Assembly: GCF_019898765.1 (NCBI RefSeq)
Contig: NZ_JAIOKB010000002.1
Location: 1-64,000 of the forward strand
From: Sphingomonas yunnanensis
Lineage (GTDB): Bacteria; Pseudomonadota; Alphaproteobacteria; Sphingomonadales; Sphingomonadaceae
DNA length: 64,000 nucleotides
Direction: 5' to 3'
The notes beneath the pieces were generated by a model. The model made no database searches. It was not told the origin of the DNA and was given only the letters and a program-made list of their open reading frames with translations. Shown here one piece after another: positions 46,704 through 55,468 of this stretch. Position 1 is the stretch's first letter. Each line of letters begins with the position of its first letter. A program made the position numbers and the translations under genes.

Positions 46704-46885
46704 AACGGCGGGTCGTGCCGCTTCCCCGCGACCGTCCTTAACCACAGCAATTTCGCTTGAAACTTCCGTTGCTTTGCAACATCGCCCGGCGGCGCGACCC
46801 AGGCCCTCGGCCGGCGCGGACGCGATCGCAGCCGGGACCAGGGCAACAGAACGGATGACCATGGGCTCCGATCGCCGAAGCACGC

Positions 46886-47782
46886 ATGCAGGCGCTTAAG
46901 CCGTCGAGTCGCCGTGCGCGGCAGCTGCTCGGCGTGCTGCGCCACCCGGTCGAGCAGCTGCGGCTGCGGCGCGCGATGGCGCGCGCACGTCGCGCCGGCG
47001 TGGCCCCGGCCAGGGGTGCCGGCGCGCGGCATGGCGCGTTCAAATATGTCGGCGCCTATCTCGCCGCCCCGCTCAGCCGCCGCCAGCGGCTCGCCGCGCT
47101 GATCCACCACCATGACTATGTCGCACGCCACGCCGCCGCGCACGGCGACGCGCTGTGGCGGGCACCGTTCACTTTGTGGGAGCGGCACGACGAGGAGGGG
47201 CGCCACCACGCGCTGCTACTCACCCCCGCGCGGCTGGCGCCGATGGAGGGCGAGGTGGAGCTCGCCTTCCTGCTCGACGGGCAGCGGCTGTTCACGCTGA
47301 CCTTCGCGCTGGTGAGCGGCACGCTGATCGGTGCCGCGGACGCGCCGGTGCTGCTCGTCGGCGGGCTGCAGGGCGGCTATCAGGTACGCGAGGAACTGCG
47401 CTACGCCGCGCGCGCGAACGGCGAGATCGCCGCGCCGACGCTGCTGCTGCTCGCCGCGGCGACCGTGGCCGAGGCGCTCGGCGCCGCGCTGCTGGCCGGC
47501 CCGTCGAACCGCACCCAGGTGGCCGCGGGCTACGTCGTCGACGGCCGGTCGAGCTCGCTCGACTATGACGAGCTCTGGGCCAAGCTCGACGGCAAGCGCA
47601 CCGACACCGACTTCTTCCTGGTCGACCCGCATCGCGAGGAACCCGAGGAGGCCGAGGTCTCGGGCAAGCATCGCTCGCGCACGCGGCGCCGGCGCAGGCT
47701 GCGGGCCGCGCTGCGCGCCGAGATGCTGGCAGCGCTCGCGAGGGCGACGGGACGGACCGATCTGGTCGCGGCAGCAGCGTAG
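46886..47782 (+). CDS. DUF535 (VirK/YbjX) family protein
   Basis: The 298-residue protein matches the VirK/YbjX family: FKYVGAYLAAPLSRRQRLAA, LIHHHDYVARH, EGEVELAFLLDGQRLFTLTF, LLVGGLQGG, and RSSSLDYDELWAKLDGKRTD. The family has been linked to envelope stress and antimicrobial-peptide tolerance in enterobacteria; a biochemical activity is not established. The very basic C-terminus (RSRTRRRRRLRAALRAE) could contact membranes or nucleic acid. It lies 182 bases after the BLUF gene and converges with the trehalase gene. Confidence 0.75.
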   Translation: MQALKPSSRRARQLLGVLRHPVEQLRLRRAMARARRAGVAPARGAGARHGAFKYVGAYLAAPLSRRQRLAALIHHHDYVARHAAAHGDALWRAPFTLWERHDEEGRHHALLLTPARLAPMEGEVELAFLLDGQRLFTLTFALVSGTLIGAADAPVLLVGGLQGGYQVREELRYAARANGEIAAPTLLLLAAATVAEALGAALLAGPSNRTQVAAGYVVDGRSSSLDYDELWAKLDGKRTDTDFFLVDPHREEPEEAEVSGKHRSRTRRRRRLRAALRAEMLAALARATGRTDLVAAAA

Positions 47783-47840
47783 CGGAGCGCGCGCCCGAGG
47801 TCGAGCGCCAAGCCTCTTACCGCGGTCGTTCCATATATGT

Positions 47841-47866
47841 GTCATCCGGCGTCGAGCCGGGATCCA
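47841..47866. repeat. Family A half-element
   Basis: GTCATCCGGCGTCGAGCCGG followed by GATCCA is a single family A arm between the converging DUF535 and trehalase genes. The second arm is absent. Confidence 0.6.
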
Positions 47867-47928
47867 TCCTTCCGCGGGTGTCCGAGACGACCATCGTCGT
47901 AGCCGCCACCGGTCGTGCACCGTTCCGC

Positions 47929-49497
47929 TTACCGCGCGCCCTGTGCGTAGCGCTGCTGCAGCGCGCGGGTGACGCCGTTGGTCCAGCCGAAACCGTCCTG
48001 CGTCGGGTATTCGCCGCCGCCGCCGGCGCGGCTCTCCTCGACGTCGTACTTCTCGAGCAGCTTGCCCGAGGCGCGATACTCGCGCTCGACGGTGGCGAGG
48101 AAGCGCGTGCCGATCTGCCGCGCCAGCGGTTCGGCGCCGTAGCGGCGTAGCCCCTCTACCGCGACCCATTGCAGCGGTGCCCATCCGTTGGGCCGGTCCC
48201 ACTGCTGCCCGGTCGCCGCGGTGGTGGTGCGCAGCCCGTTGGCGGCGAGCAGGTCGCGCTCGATCGTCTTGGCCACGCGCGCGCCGCGCGACCGCGACGC
48301 CACCTCGGTGAACAGCGGGTAGGCGGTCGCCGCGGTGACGCCGTCGCGCAGCCGTGCGGCGGCGAGATCATAGTCACCGTAACGACCGTCACGCTCGCTC
48401 CACAGCCAGCGCTCGATCGCCCGGCGGCGGGTCGCCGCGGCGCGCTCGAACGGCGCCGCGCAGGGCCGCGCGAGCGTTCGACAGCGGGCGGCGATCGCGC
48501 GCTCCATGCCGTAGAGCAGGCTGTTGAGATCGGCGGGGACGATCTTCGTCGTGTCGATCGTCGCCAGCGTCCGCCCGTCGGCGAACCAGCGCGAGCTATA
48601 GTCCCAGCCGCTCTCCGCGCCGGCGCGCAGGTCGTTGTACACGCGCGCGTCGCCCCGGCCGGTCGCGACGTCCTCGCGGTAGCTCTCGTCCCGTGGGGTC
48701 GACTTGCCGTCGCCGTAATGCTGCAGCCGAGCGCCGTCCGGCATCGTCGCCGAGCGCTGCTCGATCCAGAAACGATGCTCGGCGAGCAGCGCATCGAGCC
48801 AGCGCGCCTGGGTGGCGCGGTCGACGTCGCGCATCAGCCCCATCATCAGGTAGAGGAACGGCGGCTGCGAGCGGCTGACATAATAGGTCCGCGTGCCGTT
48901 GGGGACATGGCCATAGCGCTCGACCAGCGAGACGAAATTCTCGACCATGTCGCGGGTGAGCGCGTGCTCGCCGTCCGCCTCTAGGCCGAGCATCGTGAAA
49001 TAGCTGTCCCAATAGTACATCTCGCGGAAGCGCCCGCCGGGCACGACGTAGCGCCGCGGCAGCGCGAGTGCGGACGATCCCGGCGGCGGGGCCAGCGGCG
49101 GGCGGGTGAGTTGCGGCCACAGCGCGCGGATATGCTCGGCGAGCGGCGGCCGCGCCGCGCTGGGCGGCGCGGTGCGGCCCGGCTCGGGCACGTCGAAGTT
49201 GGCGAGCACGAAGGCGCTCAGCGCGGCGTCGTCCAGCGCGCCGGCGCGGGCGTAATCGGCCATGATCGCGGCGGCGCTGCGCTTCGGCGTGGCGTCGGCG
49301 AAGGTCTTGCCGTCGGGGAAGAGCCGGCGGCGCTGCACCTGGTCGAACAAAGCGCCGAACAGCTCGGCGGGCGAGGCGGGATAGGCGGGATAGGCGCGCG
49401 CCGTCGTGGCGGTAGCGGCGGGAGCGGCCTGGGCCGTCGCTGCGGCCGGCAGCAGCGCGAGCACCACCGCGGCGACGACTCCCGTGCTCCCGCGCAC
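47929..49497 (-). CDS. treA: Periplasmic trehalase
   Basis: The protein is about 522 residues from GTG 49497. Both trehalase signatures are present: PGGRFREMYYWDSYFTMLGL and QQWDRPNGWAPLQWVAVEGL, with the catalytic-acid region WDYSSRWF. It hydrolyses trehalose to two glucose. The signal peptide is VVAAVVLALLPAAATAQA. The start is uncertain: GTG 49623 overlaps the upstream FAA-hydrolase stop (GTGA) but would add 42 residues encoded mostly by a family B repeat ahead of the signal peptide. GTG 49497 gives a normal signal peptide but lies in a hairpin. Confidence 0.9.
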   Translation of the reverse strand: MRGSTGVVAAVVLALLPAAATAQAAPAATATTARAYPAYPASPAELFGALFDQVQRRRLFPDGKTFADATPKRSAAAIMADYARAGALDDAALSAFVLANFDVPEPGRTAPPSAARPPLAEHIRALWPQLTRPPLAPPPGSSALALPRRYVVPGGRFREMYYWDSYFTMLGLEADGEHALTRDMVENFVSLVERYGHVPNGTRTYYVSRSQPPFLYLMMGLMRDVDRATQARWLDALLAEHRFWIEQRSATMPDGARLQHYGDGKSTPRDESYREDVATGRGDARVYNDLRAGAESGWDYSSRWFADGRTLATIDTTKIVPADLNSLLYGMERAIAARCRTLARPCAAPFERAAATRRRAIERWLWSERDGRYGDYDLAAARLRDGVTAATAYPLFTEVASRSRGARVAKTIERDLLAANGLRTTTAATGQQWDRPNGWAPLQWVAVEGLRRYGAEPLARQIGTRFLATVEREYRASGKLLEKYDVEESRAGGGGEYPTQDGFGWTNGVTRALQQRYAQGAR

Positions 49498-49574
49498 GCG
49501 GGAGCACGGGTGACGCGTGCGACGCGATCCGCGGCTCTGCTCGGCCCTGGGTTCCCGCGTTCGCGGGAACACGG
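49481..49574. repeat. Family B repeat at the trehalase N-terminus
   Basis: CCCGTGCTCCCGCGC/GCGCGGGAGCACGGG is a perfect stem at 49481-49510, and CCCTGGGTTCCCGCG..CGCGGGAACACGG follows at 49545-49574. It overlaps possible starts of trehalase and lies directly downstream of the FAA-hydrolase stop. Confidence 0.8.
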
Positions 49575-49619
49575 CGTCATCGGAGCGAACGTCGCTTCCC
49601 CCGGCCCGGTAGCGCTCGC

Positions 49620-50621
49620 TCACTCCACCACCTGCTCGATCGCGCCGAAGATCGTGTGGTGGCGATCGTCCTCGGCCCAGATCCGCACCGTGTCGCCGCG
49701 CCGGAGGAAGGGCGTGGTCGCGGCGCCACCGCGCAGCGTCTCCACCGCGCGCTGCTCGGCGATGCAGGAGAAGCCGAGCCCGCCCTCGCCGATCGGGCGG
49801 CCGGGGCCGCCGTCCGAGTCGCGGTTGGAGACGGTGCCCGAGCCGATGATCGTGCCCGCGCCGAGCCGGCGCGTCCGCGCGGCGTGTGCGATCAGCGCGC
49901 CGAAGTCGAAGGTCATGTCCGCGCCCGCCTCCGCGCGCCCGAACGGCTGGCCGTCGCGCTCGACCATCAGCCTGCGGTGGAGCTTGCCGCCCTGCCACCA
50001 CTCGCCGAGCGACTCGGGCGTGACGAACACCGGCGAGAAGGACGAGGCGGGCTTGGACTGGAAGAAGCCGAAGCCCTTCGCCACCTCGTCGGCGATCAGT
50101 CCGCGCAGCGACACGTCGTTCGTCAGCCCTACCAGCCGGATCAACCCCAGCGCGGCGTCACGCGTGGTGCCCTGCGGCACGTCGCCGGTCACGACCACCA
50201 CCTCGGCCTCGAAGTCGGCGTCCCAATCCTCCTCGGCGAGCGCGATCGGATCGCGCGCGCCGAGGAACGAGTCGGAGCCGCCCTGGTAGAGCAGCGGATC
50301 ATGCCAGTAGCTCTCGGGCAGTTCGGCGCCGCGCGCCTGCCGGACCAGCGCGACATGGTTCACATAGGCCGAGCCGTCGGCCCATTGATAGGCGCGCGGC
50401 AGCGGCGCGGCGGCGTCATGCTCGTGGAAGCGCACGCGCGGGATCGCCTCGTTGCGCAGGTCGATGGCGAGCAGCTCGAGCGTAGGGGCGACTCGCTCCC
50501 AATCGTCGAGCGCGGCCTGGAGCGTGGGGCAGAGGTGCGCCGCGTCGGCGTACCAGGCGAGGTCATCCGAGACCACGACGAGGCGTCCATCGCGCCCCTC
50601 TTTCAGGCTGGCGAGTTTCAT
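49620..50621 (-). CDS. Fumarylacetoacetate hydrolase family protein
   Basis: The 333-residue protein matches the FAA hydrolase superfamily. The acidic metal site lies in DADFEAEVVVVTGDVPQGT, followed by GLTNDVSLRGLIADEVAKG, QSKPASSFSPVFVTPESLG and GTIIGSGTVSNRDSDGGPG. Members cleave or decarboxylate acylpyruvate-type compounds in aromatic catabolism; true fumarylacetoacetase activity is possible because of the full-length N-terminal domain, but other tyrosine-pathway genes are absent. ATG 50621 has AGGAG nine bases upstream. Its stop overlaps a potential trehalase start. Confidence 0.85.
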   Translation of the reverse strand: MKLASLKEGRDGRLVVVSDDLAWYADAAHLCPTLQAALDDWERVAPTLELLAIDLRNEAIPRVRFHEHDAAAPLPRAYQWADGSAYVNHVALVRQARGAELPESYWHDPLLYQGGSDSFLGARDPIALAEEDWDADFEAEVVVVTGDVPQGTTRDAALGLIRLVGLTNDVSLRGLIADEVAKGFGFFQSKPASSFSPVFVTPESLGEWWQGGKLHRRLMVERDGQPFGRAEAGADMTFDFGALIAHAARTRRLGAGTIIGSGTVSNRDSDGGPGRPIGEGGLGFSCIAEQRAVETLRGGAATTPFLRRGDTVRIWAEDDRHHTIFGAIEQVVE

Positions 50622-50689
50622 GCGCTGCTCCTCTCCGAGCCAGGCGTATCGCGGATGCGCGCGGCGCGCCACCCTCGCGCCTGGACCGA

Positions 50690-52831
50690 TCACCCGGCCA
50701 GCAGCGCGCGCACCTTGCCCGCCAGCGCCTCCATCGCGAAGGGCTTGGTGAGCAGCCCCATGTTGGGCGCGAGCTGGCCGCCGCCGATCACCGCATTCTC
50801 GGCATAGCCGGTGATGAACAGCACCTTCAGCGCGGGCATCAGCGCCAACGCGGCGTCGGCGACCTGACGGCCGTTCATCTGCCCGGGCAGGCCGACGTCG
50901 GTCACCAGCAGGTCGGGTCGAGCGCCCGCGCCGAGCAGCCGCAACGCCGCCGCGCCGTCCCCGGCCTCCAGCGTGGCATAGCCCAGCCCGCCGAGCACCT
51001 CGACCACCAGCATGCGGATCGTCGGCTCGTCGTCGACCACCAGCACCACCGGCGTCCCCTGCGCCGCCGACGCCGTGCGCGCCGGATCGAGCGGCAGCGC
51101 GGCGTCTTCCTCGCCGCCCGCCGTGCCGTAGTGACGCGGCAGGTAGATGCACAACGTCGTCCCCTGCCCGACCTCACTGTAGATCCGCGCCTGTCCGCCC
51201 GACTGGCGCGCGAAGCCGTAGATCATCGACAGGCCCAGGCCGGTGCCCTCGCCCAGCGGCTTGGTCGTGTAGAAGGGGTCGAAGGCGCGCGCCTGCACCT
51301 CGGGCGTCATGCCCGTGCCAGTGTCGCTGACGCACAGCGACAGATACTGCCCGGGCGGCAGGTCGCGCTCGCGCGCGGCGCGCTCGTCGAGCCAGCGGTT
51401 GGCGGTCTCGATCGTGATCCGGCCGCCCTCGGGCATCGCGTCGCGCGCGTTGATGCACAGGTTGAGCAGCGCGTTCTCGAGCTGGTTGGGGTCGACCAGC
51501 GCGTCCCACAGCCCGCCCGCACCGACCACCTCGAGCGCGATGGCGGGGCCGACGGTGCGGCGGACCAGGTCCTCCATGTCGCTGACCAGGCGGTTGACGT
51601 CGGTCGGGCGCGGGTCGAGCGTCTGGCGCCGCGAGAAGGCGAGCAGCCGATGCGTCAGCGCCGCCGCGCGCCGTGTCGCGCCCTGCGCCGCGGTGACGTA
51701 GCGGTCGAGCTCGGTGATCCGTCCCTGCGCTACGCGCACCTGGATCATCTCCAGCGCGCCCGAGATGCCGGTCAGCAGATTGTTGAAGTCGTGCGCGAGG
51801 CCGCCGGTGAGCTGGCCCACCGCCTCCATCTTCTGCGCCTGGCGCAGCTGCTCCTCGGCCCGCATCAGCTCGGCGGTACGCGACTGCACCTCCTGCTCCA
51901 GGTGCGCGGTGAGGTCGGCCAGCTCGCGCTCGGCGCGGCGACGCTCGACCGCGTCGCGCGTCCGCTCAGCCACCTCGCGGACGAAGGCCTGTTCCTCCTC
52001 GCTCCATTCGCGCGGGTGCGCGTGGTTGAGGTACAGCAACGCGACGAAGCCGCCCTGCTCGGTCACCGGCATGTTGATGAAGGACATCGCCCCGAGGTCG
52101 CGCAGCGCCTCGGCGGTCTCGCGCGTGCGTGGGTCGTCGCGCACGTCGGCGATCGCCACCGTCACGCCGCGCTTGAGGTCCTCGATATACGAGCCATAGT
52201 CGCGGAAGTGGAGCACCGCGGGCAGCGGCGCGGTCCCGGGCGAGCAGAAGGCGCGCTCGGTGGTGATCGTCTCTTCACCCGCATCGACGACACCATAGCC
52301 CGCGCGGCTGACGTCGAGTGCGCGGCCCAGCACCTTGGCAGCGGCGAGCGCGAGGTCGCCCGCGTCGCCGGGCTCGCGCAGCCGGTCGCCGAGCTCGACC
52401 AGCGCGGCGAGGCGCAGCTCGGCCCGCTTGCGCTGGTCGATGTCGAAGCTGACGCCGGGGAAATGCAGCGCCACGCCGTCTTCGTCGCGGTCGACCCGAC
52501 CCTGCGCGGCGACCCAGCGCGTCCCCCCGTCGGCGTCGACGAGGCGATACTCGGCGTCGAACGGCGCGCCGGCGGCGATGCTTCGGTCGATCGCCTCGCG
52601 CACGCGCGGCAGGTCGTCCGGATGTATCCCGCCGAAGAAGTCGCCGATCGGCGCGCCGTCGCGCGCGAGCTCGGGCGCGACGCCGTAGAGCGCGGCGAAA
52701 CCGGCGTCGGAGGTCACGCGATCGGCGCGGACGTCCCAGTCCCAGCGCCCGATGCTGGGCGCCTCCGCGGGCGCGTGTCGGCGCGATGGAGCGGGCGCGC
52801 GCGAGGGCGGCGGCGGAGAAGGGTCGGTCAT
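50690..52831 (-). CDS. PAS-GAF hybrid sensor histidine kinase
   Basis: The 713-residue soluble kinase has a PAS domain (about 25-140, WDWDVRADRVTSDAGFAALY), a GAF domain (about 150-300) and a coiled coil. HisKA has GGLAHDFNNLLTGISGALEM, HATPase has NARDAMPEGG, DTGTGMTPEVQARA and GEGTGLGLSMIYG, and a C-terminal receiver has VVLVVDDEPTIRML and VTDVGLPGQMNG. It shares architecture with the MHYT hybrid kinase except for the sensor. As with that protein, there is no output domain. It diverges from rhlE. Confidence 0.92.
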   Translation of the reverse strand: MTDPSPPPPSRAPAPSRRHAPAEAPSIGRWDWDVRADRVTSDAGFAALYGVAPELARDGAPIGDFFGGIHPDDLPRVREAIDRSIAAGAPFDAEYRLVDADGGTRWVAAQGRVDRDEDGVALHFPGVSFDIDQRKRAELRLAALVELGDRLREPGDAGDLALAAAKVLGRALDVSRAGYGVVDAGEETITTERAFCSPGTAPLPAVLHFRDYGSYIEDLKRGVTVAIADVRDDPRTRETAEALRDLGAMSFINMPVTEQGGFVALLYLNHAHPREWSEEEQAFVREVAERTRDAVERRRAERELADLTAHLEQEVQSRTAELMRAEEQLRQAQKMEAVGQLTGGLAHDFNNLLTGISGALEMIQVRVAQGRITELDRYVTAAQGATRRAAALTHRLLAFSRRQTLDPRPTDVNRLVSDMEDLVRRTVGPAIALEVVGAGGLWDALVDPNQLENALLNLCINARDAMPEGGRITIETANRWLDERAARERDLPPGQYLSLCVSDTGTGMTPEVQARAFDPFYTTKPLGEGTGLGLSMIYGFARQSGGQARIYSEVGQGTTLCIYLPRHYGTAGGEEDAALPLDPARTASAAQGTPVVLVVDDEPTIRMLVVEVLGGLGYATLEAGDGAAALRLLGAGARPDLLVTDVGLPGQMNGRQVADAALALMPALKVLFITGYAENAVIGGGQLAPNMGLLTKPFAMEALAGKVRALLAG

Positions 52832-52903
52832 GTCAGAGAGGCTGTCGCAGTAAGGTCACGGTCTCCAAACACCATCATGGGCCAGCGGTTCAACGCCGCG
52901 ACC

Positions 52904-52932
52904 TTGACTTTTTGCTGCACCTGCGCTATTTG
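52904..52932 (+). promoter_or_regulatory. Candidate housekeeping promoter of rhlE
   Basis: TTGACT at 52904 and TATTTG at 52927 are separated by 17 bases, close to the sigma-70-type pattern. Transcription would start near 52939, giving a leader of about 150 bases before the helicase start, a length often seen for cold-responsive RNA helicases. Confidence 0.45.
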
Positions 52933-53092
52933 CGCCGCATCGAGACGTATGCAGCGTGATCGGGCCCCTTGGGGTTCAGGCTCCGCCTCGGTTGTTGTTT
53001 CAGGGCTTCCCAAGTCACGCGGGGCGTCATTCTCCCCCCGCCACCCGTGCGTCCTCGCGACGCGCGGTGGGCCTGTTTCGCAGGATTCTCCC

Positions 53093-54490
53093 ATGTCATT
53101 CTCCCATCTCGGCCTGGCCGAGCCGCTCGTCCGCGCGCTCGAGGCCAAAGGCTATAGCGAGCCCACCCCGATCCAGCGCGACAGCATCCCGCTGCTGCTC
53201 GAGGGCAAGGACCTGCTCGGCATCGCGCAGACCGGCACCGGCAAGACCGCGGCGTTCGTGCTGCCGTCGATCCAGCGCCTGTCCGAGGCGAACAAGCGCG
53301 TGCTGCCGACGCACTGCCGCATGCTGGTGCTGGCGCCGACGCGCGAGCTGGCCAGTCAGATCGCCGAGTCGGCGCGCGGCTACGGGCAATTCTCCAAGAT
53401 GTCGGTCGCGACCGTGTTCGGCGGCACCAGCATCGCCAAGAACCGCAACGACGTCGCGCGCGGCGTCGACATCCTGGTCGCCACCCCGGGTCGCCTGATC
53501 GACGTGATCGAGCAGGGCTTCCTCAACCTGTCGATGCTCGAGATCCTCGTGCTCGACGAGGCCGACCAGATGCTCGACCTCGGCTTCATCCACGCGCTCA
53601 AGAAGATCGTGCGCATGCTGCCGCGCAAGCGCCAGTCGCTGTTCTTCTCGGCGACGATGCCGCCGTCGATCCGCCAGCTCGCCGACCAGTTCCTCACCGA
53701 TCCGGCGACGGTGTCGGTGGTGCCGCAGTCGACCACCGCGGAGCGCGTCGACCAGTCGGTGATCTTCTGCAACCAGACCGAGAAGCAGGCGCTGCTCACC
53801 ATCCTGCTGCGCGAGACCAAGATCGACCGCGCGCTAGTGTTCACGCGCACCAAGCATGGCGCGGATCGCGTCGTGAAGCTGCTCGCGGGCAACGGCATCG
53901 CCGCCAACGCGATCCACGGCAACAAGTCGCAGCCGCAGCGCGAGCGCGCGCTGGCGGCATTCAAGGCGGGTGAGGTGCCGATCCTGGTCGCCACCGACAT
54001 CGCCGCGCGCGGCATCGACGTCTCGGGGGTGAGCCACGTGTTCAACTTCGAGCTGCCGAACGTGCCCGAGCAGTACGTCCACCGCATCGGCCGCACCGCG
54101 CGCGCGGGACGCAGCGGCGAGGCGATCGCCTTCTGCGCGGACGACGAGCGGCCCTACCTCAAGGACATCGAGAAGCTGACGCGCCAGAAGGTGACGCAGC
54201 ATGAGCTGCCGGAGGACTTCCTGCGCCGCGCCGAGCAGCTCAAGAGCGAGCGAGTCAAGGCGATCGGCGCCGACCCCGCGCCGCGCGAGGACCGTCCGCG
54301 CGGCGCTCGCCCGCCGGCGCGCCCCAAGGCGACGCACGCGCCGCGCCCGACCGCTGGCTCGCCGCAGGGCCGCAACTACGCCAACGCAAGCGCCGGCCCG
54401 GCGGGTGGCAACGGTGGCGGTAACCGTCGCCGTCGCGGCGGCCGCGGTCGTGGTGCCGCCGGTGGCGCGGGAGCGTCCGCCGGCCGCTGA
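53093..54490 (+). CDS. rhlE: DEAD-box RNA helicase RhlE
   Basis: The 465-residue helicase has Q motif YSEPTPIQRDSIPLLLEG, Walker A AQTGTGKTAAF, APTRELASQI, TPGRL, the DEAD box VLDEADQML, motif III FFSATM, and the second RecA domain with VATDIAARGIDVSGVSHV and HRIGRTARAGRSG. A basic Arg/Gly-rich tail (NRRRRGGRGRGAAGG) should bind RNA. RhlE acts in ribosome assembly and RNA turnover, especially in the cold. ATG 53093 starts right at the conserved N-terminus; an open frame reaching far upstream is antisense to the kinase gene. Confidence 0.93.
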   Translation: MSFSHLGLAEPLVRALEAKGYSEPTPIQRDSIPLLLEGKDLLGIAQTGTGKTAAFVLPSIQRLSEANKRVLPTHCRMLVLAPTRELASQIAESARGYGQFSKMSVATVFGGTSIAKNRNDVARGVDILVATPGRLIDVIEQGFLNLSMLEILVLDEADQMLDLGFIHALKKIVRMLPRKRQSLFFSATMPPSIRQLADQFLTDPATVSVVPQSTTAERVDQSVIFCNQTEKQALLTILLRETKIDRALVFTRTKHGADRVVKLLAGNGIAANAIHGNKSQPQRERALAAFKAGEVPILVATDIAARGIDVSGVSHVFNFELPNVPEQYVHRIGRTARAGRSGEAIAFCADDERPYLKDIEKLTRQKVTQHELPEDFLRRAEQLKSERVKAIGADPAPREDRPRGARPPARPKATHAPRPTAGSPQGRNYANASAGPAGGNGGGNRRRRGGRGRGAAGGAGASAGR

Positions 54491-54525
54491 GCCGGTGAGA
54501 GTGCGATCGACGTTCTGAGAGGTGG

Positions 54526-54555
54526 GTCGATCCTCCCCAGCGAGGGGAGAATCGA
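54526..54555. terminator. Hairpin terminator between rhlE and ruvA
   Basis: TCGATCCTCCCC and GGGGAGAATCGA form a near-perfect stem around a short AGCGA loop, 36 bases after the rhlE stop and before the stop of the converging ruvA gene. Confidence 0.6.
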
Positions 54556-54577
54556 CGAGCGCCGCATCCCGCTCCCG

Positions 54578-55174
54578 CTACTTCGCCGCCTTGCGCAGCG
54601 CGAGCCGCACCAGCGCGTCGAGCCCGGCGCCCGCGCCCAGCTCCTCCTCTGCCGCCGCGACCGCGGCGGAGGCCTCGGCGGGACGGAAGCCGAGGTTGAG
54701 CAGCGCCGACACCGCGTCGGCGCTCGCCCCCGCCGGCACCACCTGCGCCGCCGCCGCCGACCCGAGCGCGACTCCGCCGACCTTGTCCTTGAGCTCGCGC
54801 ACGATCCGCTCGGCCAGTTTCGGGCCAACGCCGTTGGCGCGCGCCACCGTCGCCTTGTCCTGCGCCATCACCGCGCGGCTGAGATCACTGGGCTCGAGCG
54901 CGGAGAGGATCGCCAGCGCGACCCGCGCGCCCACCCCCTGCACGCCGGTGAGCAGCCGGAACCAGTCGCGCTCGGCGGCGCCGGCGAAACCGACCAGCCG
55001 CAGGAAGTCCTCGCCGACCAGCAGCTCGGTGTGAACGAGGCAGGCCTCGCCCGCGGGCGGCAGCGCGGCCAGCGTGCGCGCCGAGGCGCCGACGAGATAG
55101 CCGACGCCGGCGACCTCGATCACCGCGTGGTCGATCCCGGTCGACGCGACCAGCCCTTTGAGATGCGCGATCAT
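54578..55174 (-). CDS. ruvA: Holliday junction branch migration protein RuvA
   Basis: The 198-residue protein has the normal RuvA length and three domains: OB fold ([38 protein letters not shown]), tandem helix-hairpin-helix ([39 protein letters not shown]) and the C-terminal RuvB-binding domain after a flexible linker ([20 protein letters not shown]). It binds four-way junctions and recruits RuvB. ruvC and ruvB are not adjacent upstream within the window, where a repeat region and a TonB receptor gene lie instead. Confidence 0.95.
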   Translation of the reverse strand: MIAHLKGLVASTGIDHAVIEVAGVGYLVGASARTLAALPPAGEACLVHTELLVGEDFLRLVGFAGAAERDWFRLLTGVQGVGARVALAILSALEPSDLSRAVMAQDKATVARANGVGPKLAERIVRELKDKVGGVALGSAAAAQVVPAGASADAVSALLNLGFRPAEASAAVAAAEEELGAGAGLDALVRLALRKAAK

Positions 55175-55240
55175 GCGCGCGGCGTTAGGCGATGCCGCGC
55201 CGGCCGTCGATGGGGTGGGTCAGCGAGTTCGCAGAGCGTC

Positions 55241-55267
55241 GTCATCCCGGACTCGATCCGGGATGAC
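55241..55267. repeat. Family A half-element upstream of ruvA
   Basis: GTCATCCCGGACTC..GATCCGGGATGAC is a simple palindromic hairpin of 27 bases. A full family A element lies about 80 bases away. Confidence 0.65.
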
Positions 55268-55348
55268 GTGGTGACGAACGTCTCGCCCTGCCCCAGAACC
55301 GCGCGGCGATGGTCGCGCACGCTCGGTGCGGCGTTCTCCTCTAGCCGA

Positions 55349-55441
55349 TCATCCCGGACTTGTTCCGGGATCCACGCGTCCGCGAGAGCAACGCCTCTCG
55401 CCTATGCGGCACGGTGGATCCCGGAACAGGTCCGGGATGAC
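55349..55441. repeat. Family A palindromic repeat, intergenic copy
   Basis: TCATCCCGGACTTGTTCCGG with GATCCA on the left is matched by TGGATCCCGGAACAGGTCCG with GGATGA on the right. It lies between the TonB receptor stop and the ruvA start, and is the closest relative of the element inside imuB. Confidence 0.82.
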
Positions 55442-55468
55442 GGGGTGGGAGAGAGGATGGCTCCCCTC

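Noticed and set aside
51131..53092. Upstream in-frame extension of the RNA helicase
   Set aside because: The extension is antisense to the hybrid kinase; the helicase family begins at the ATG at 53093.
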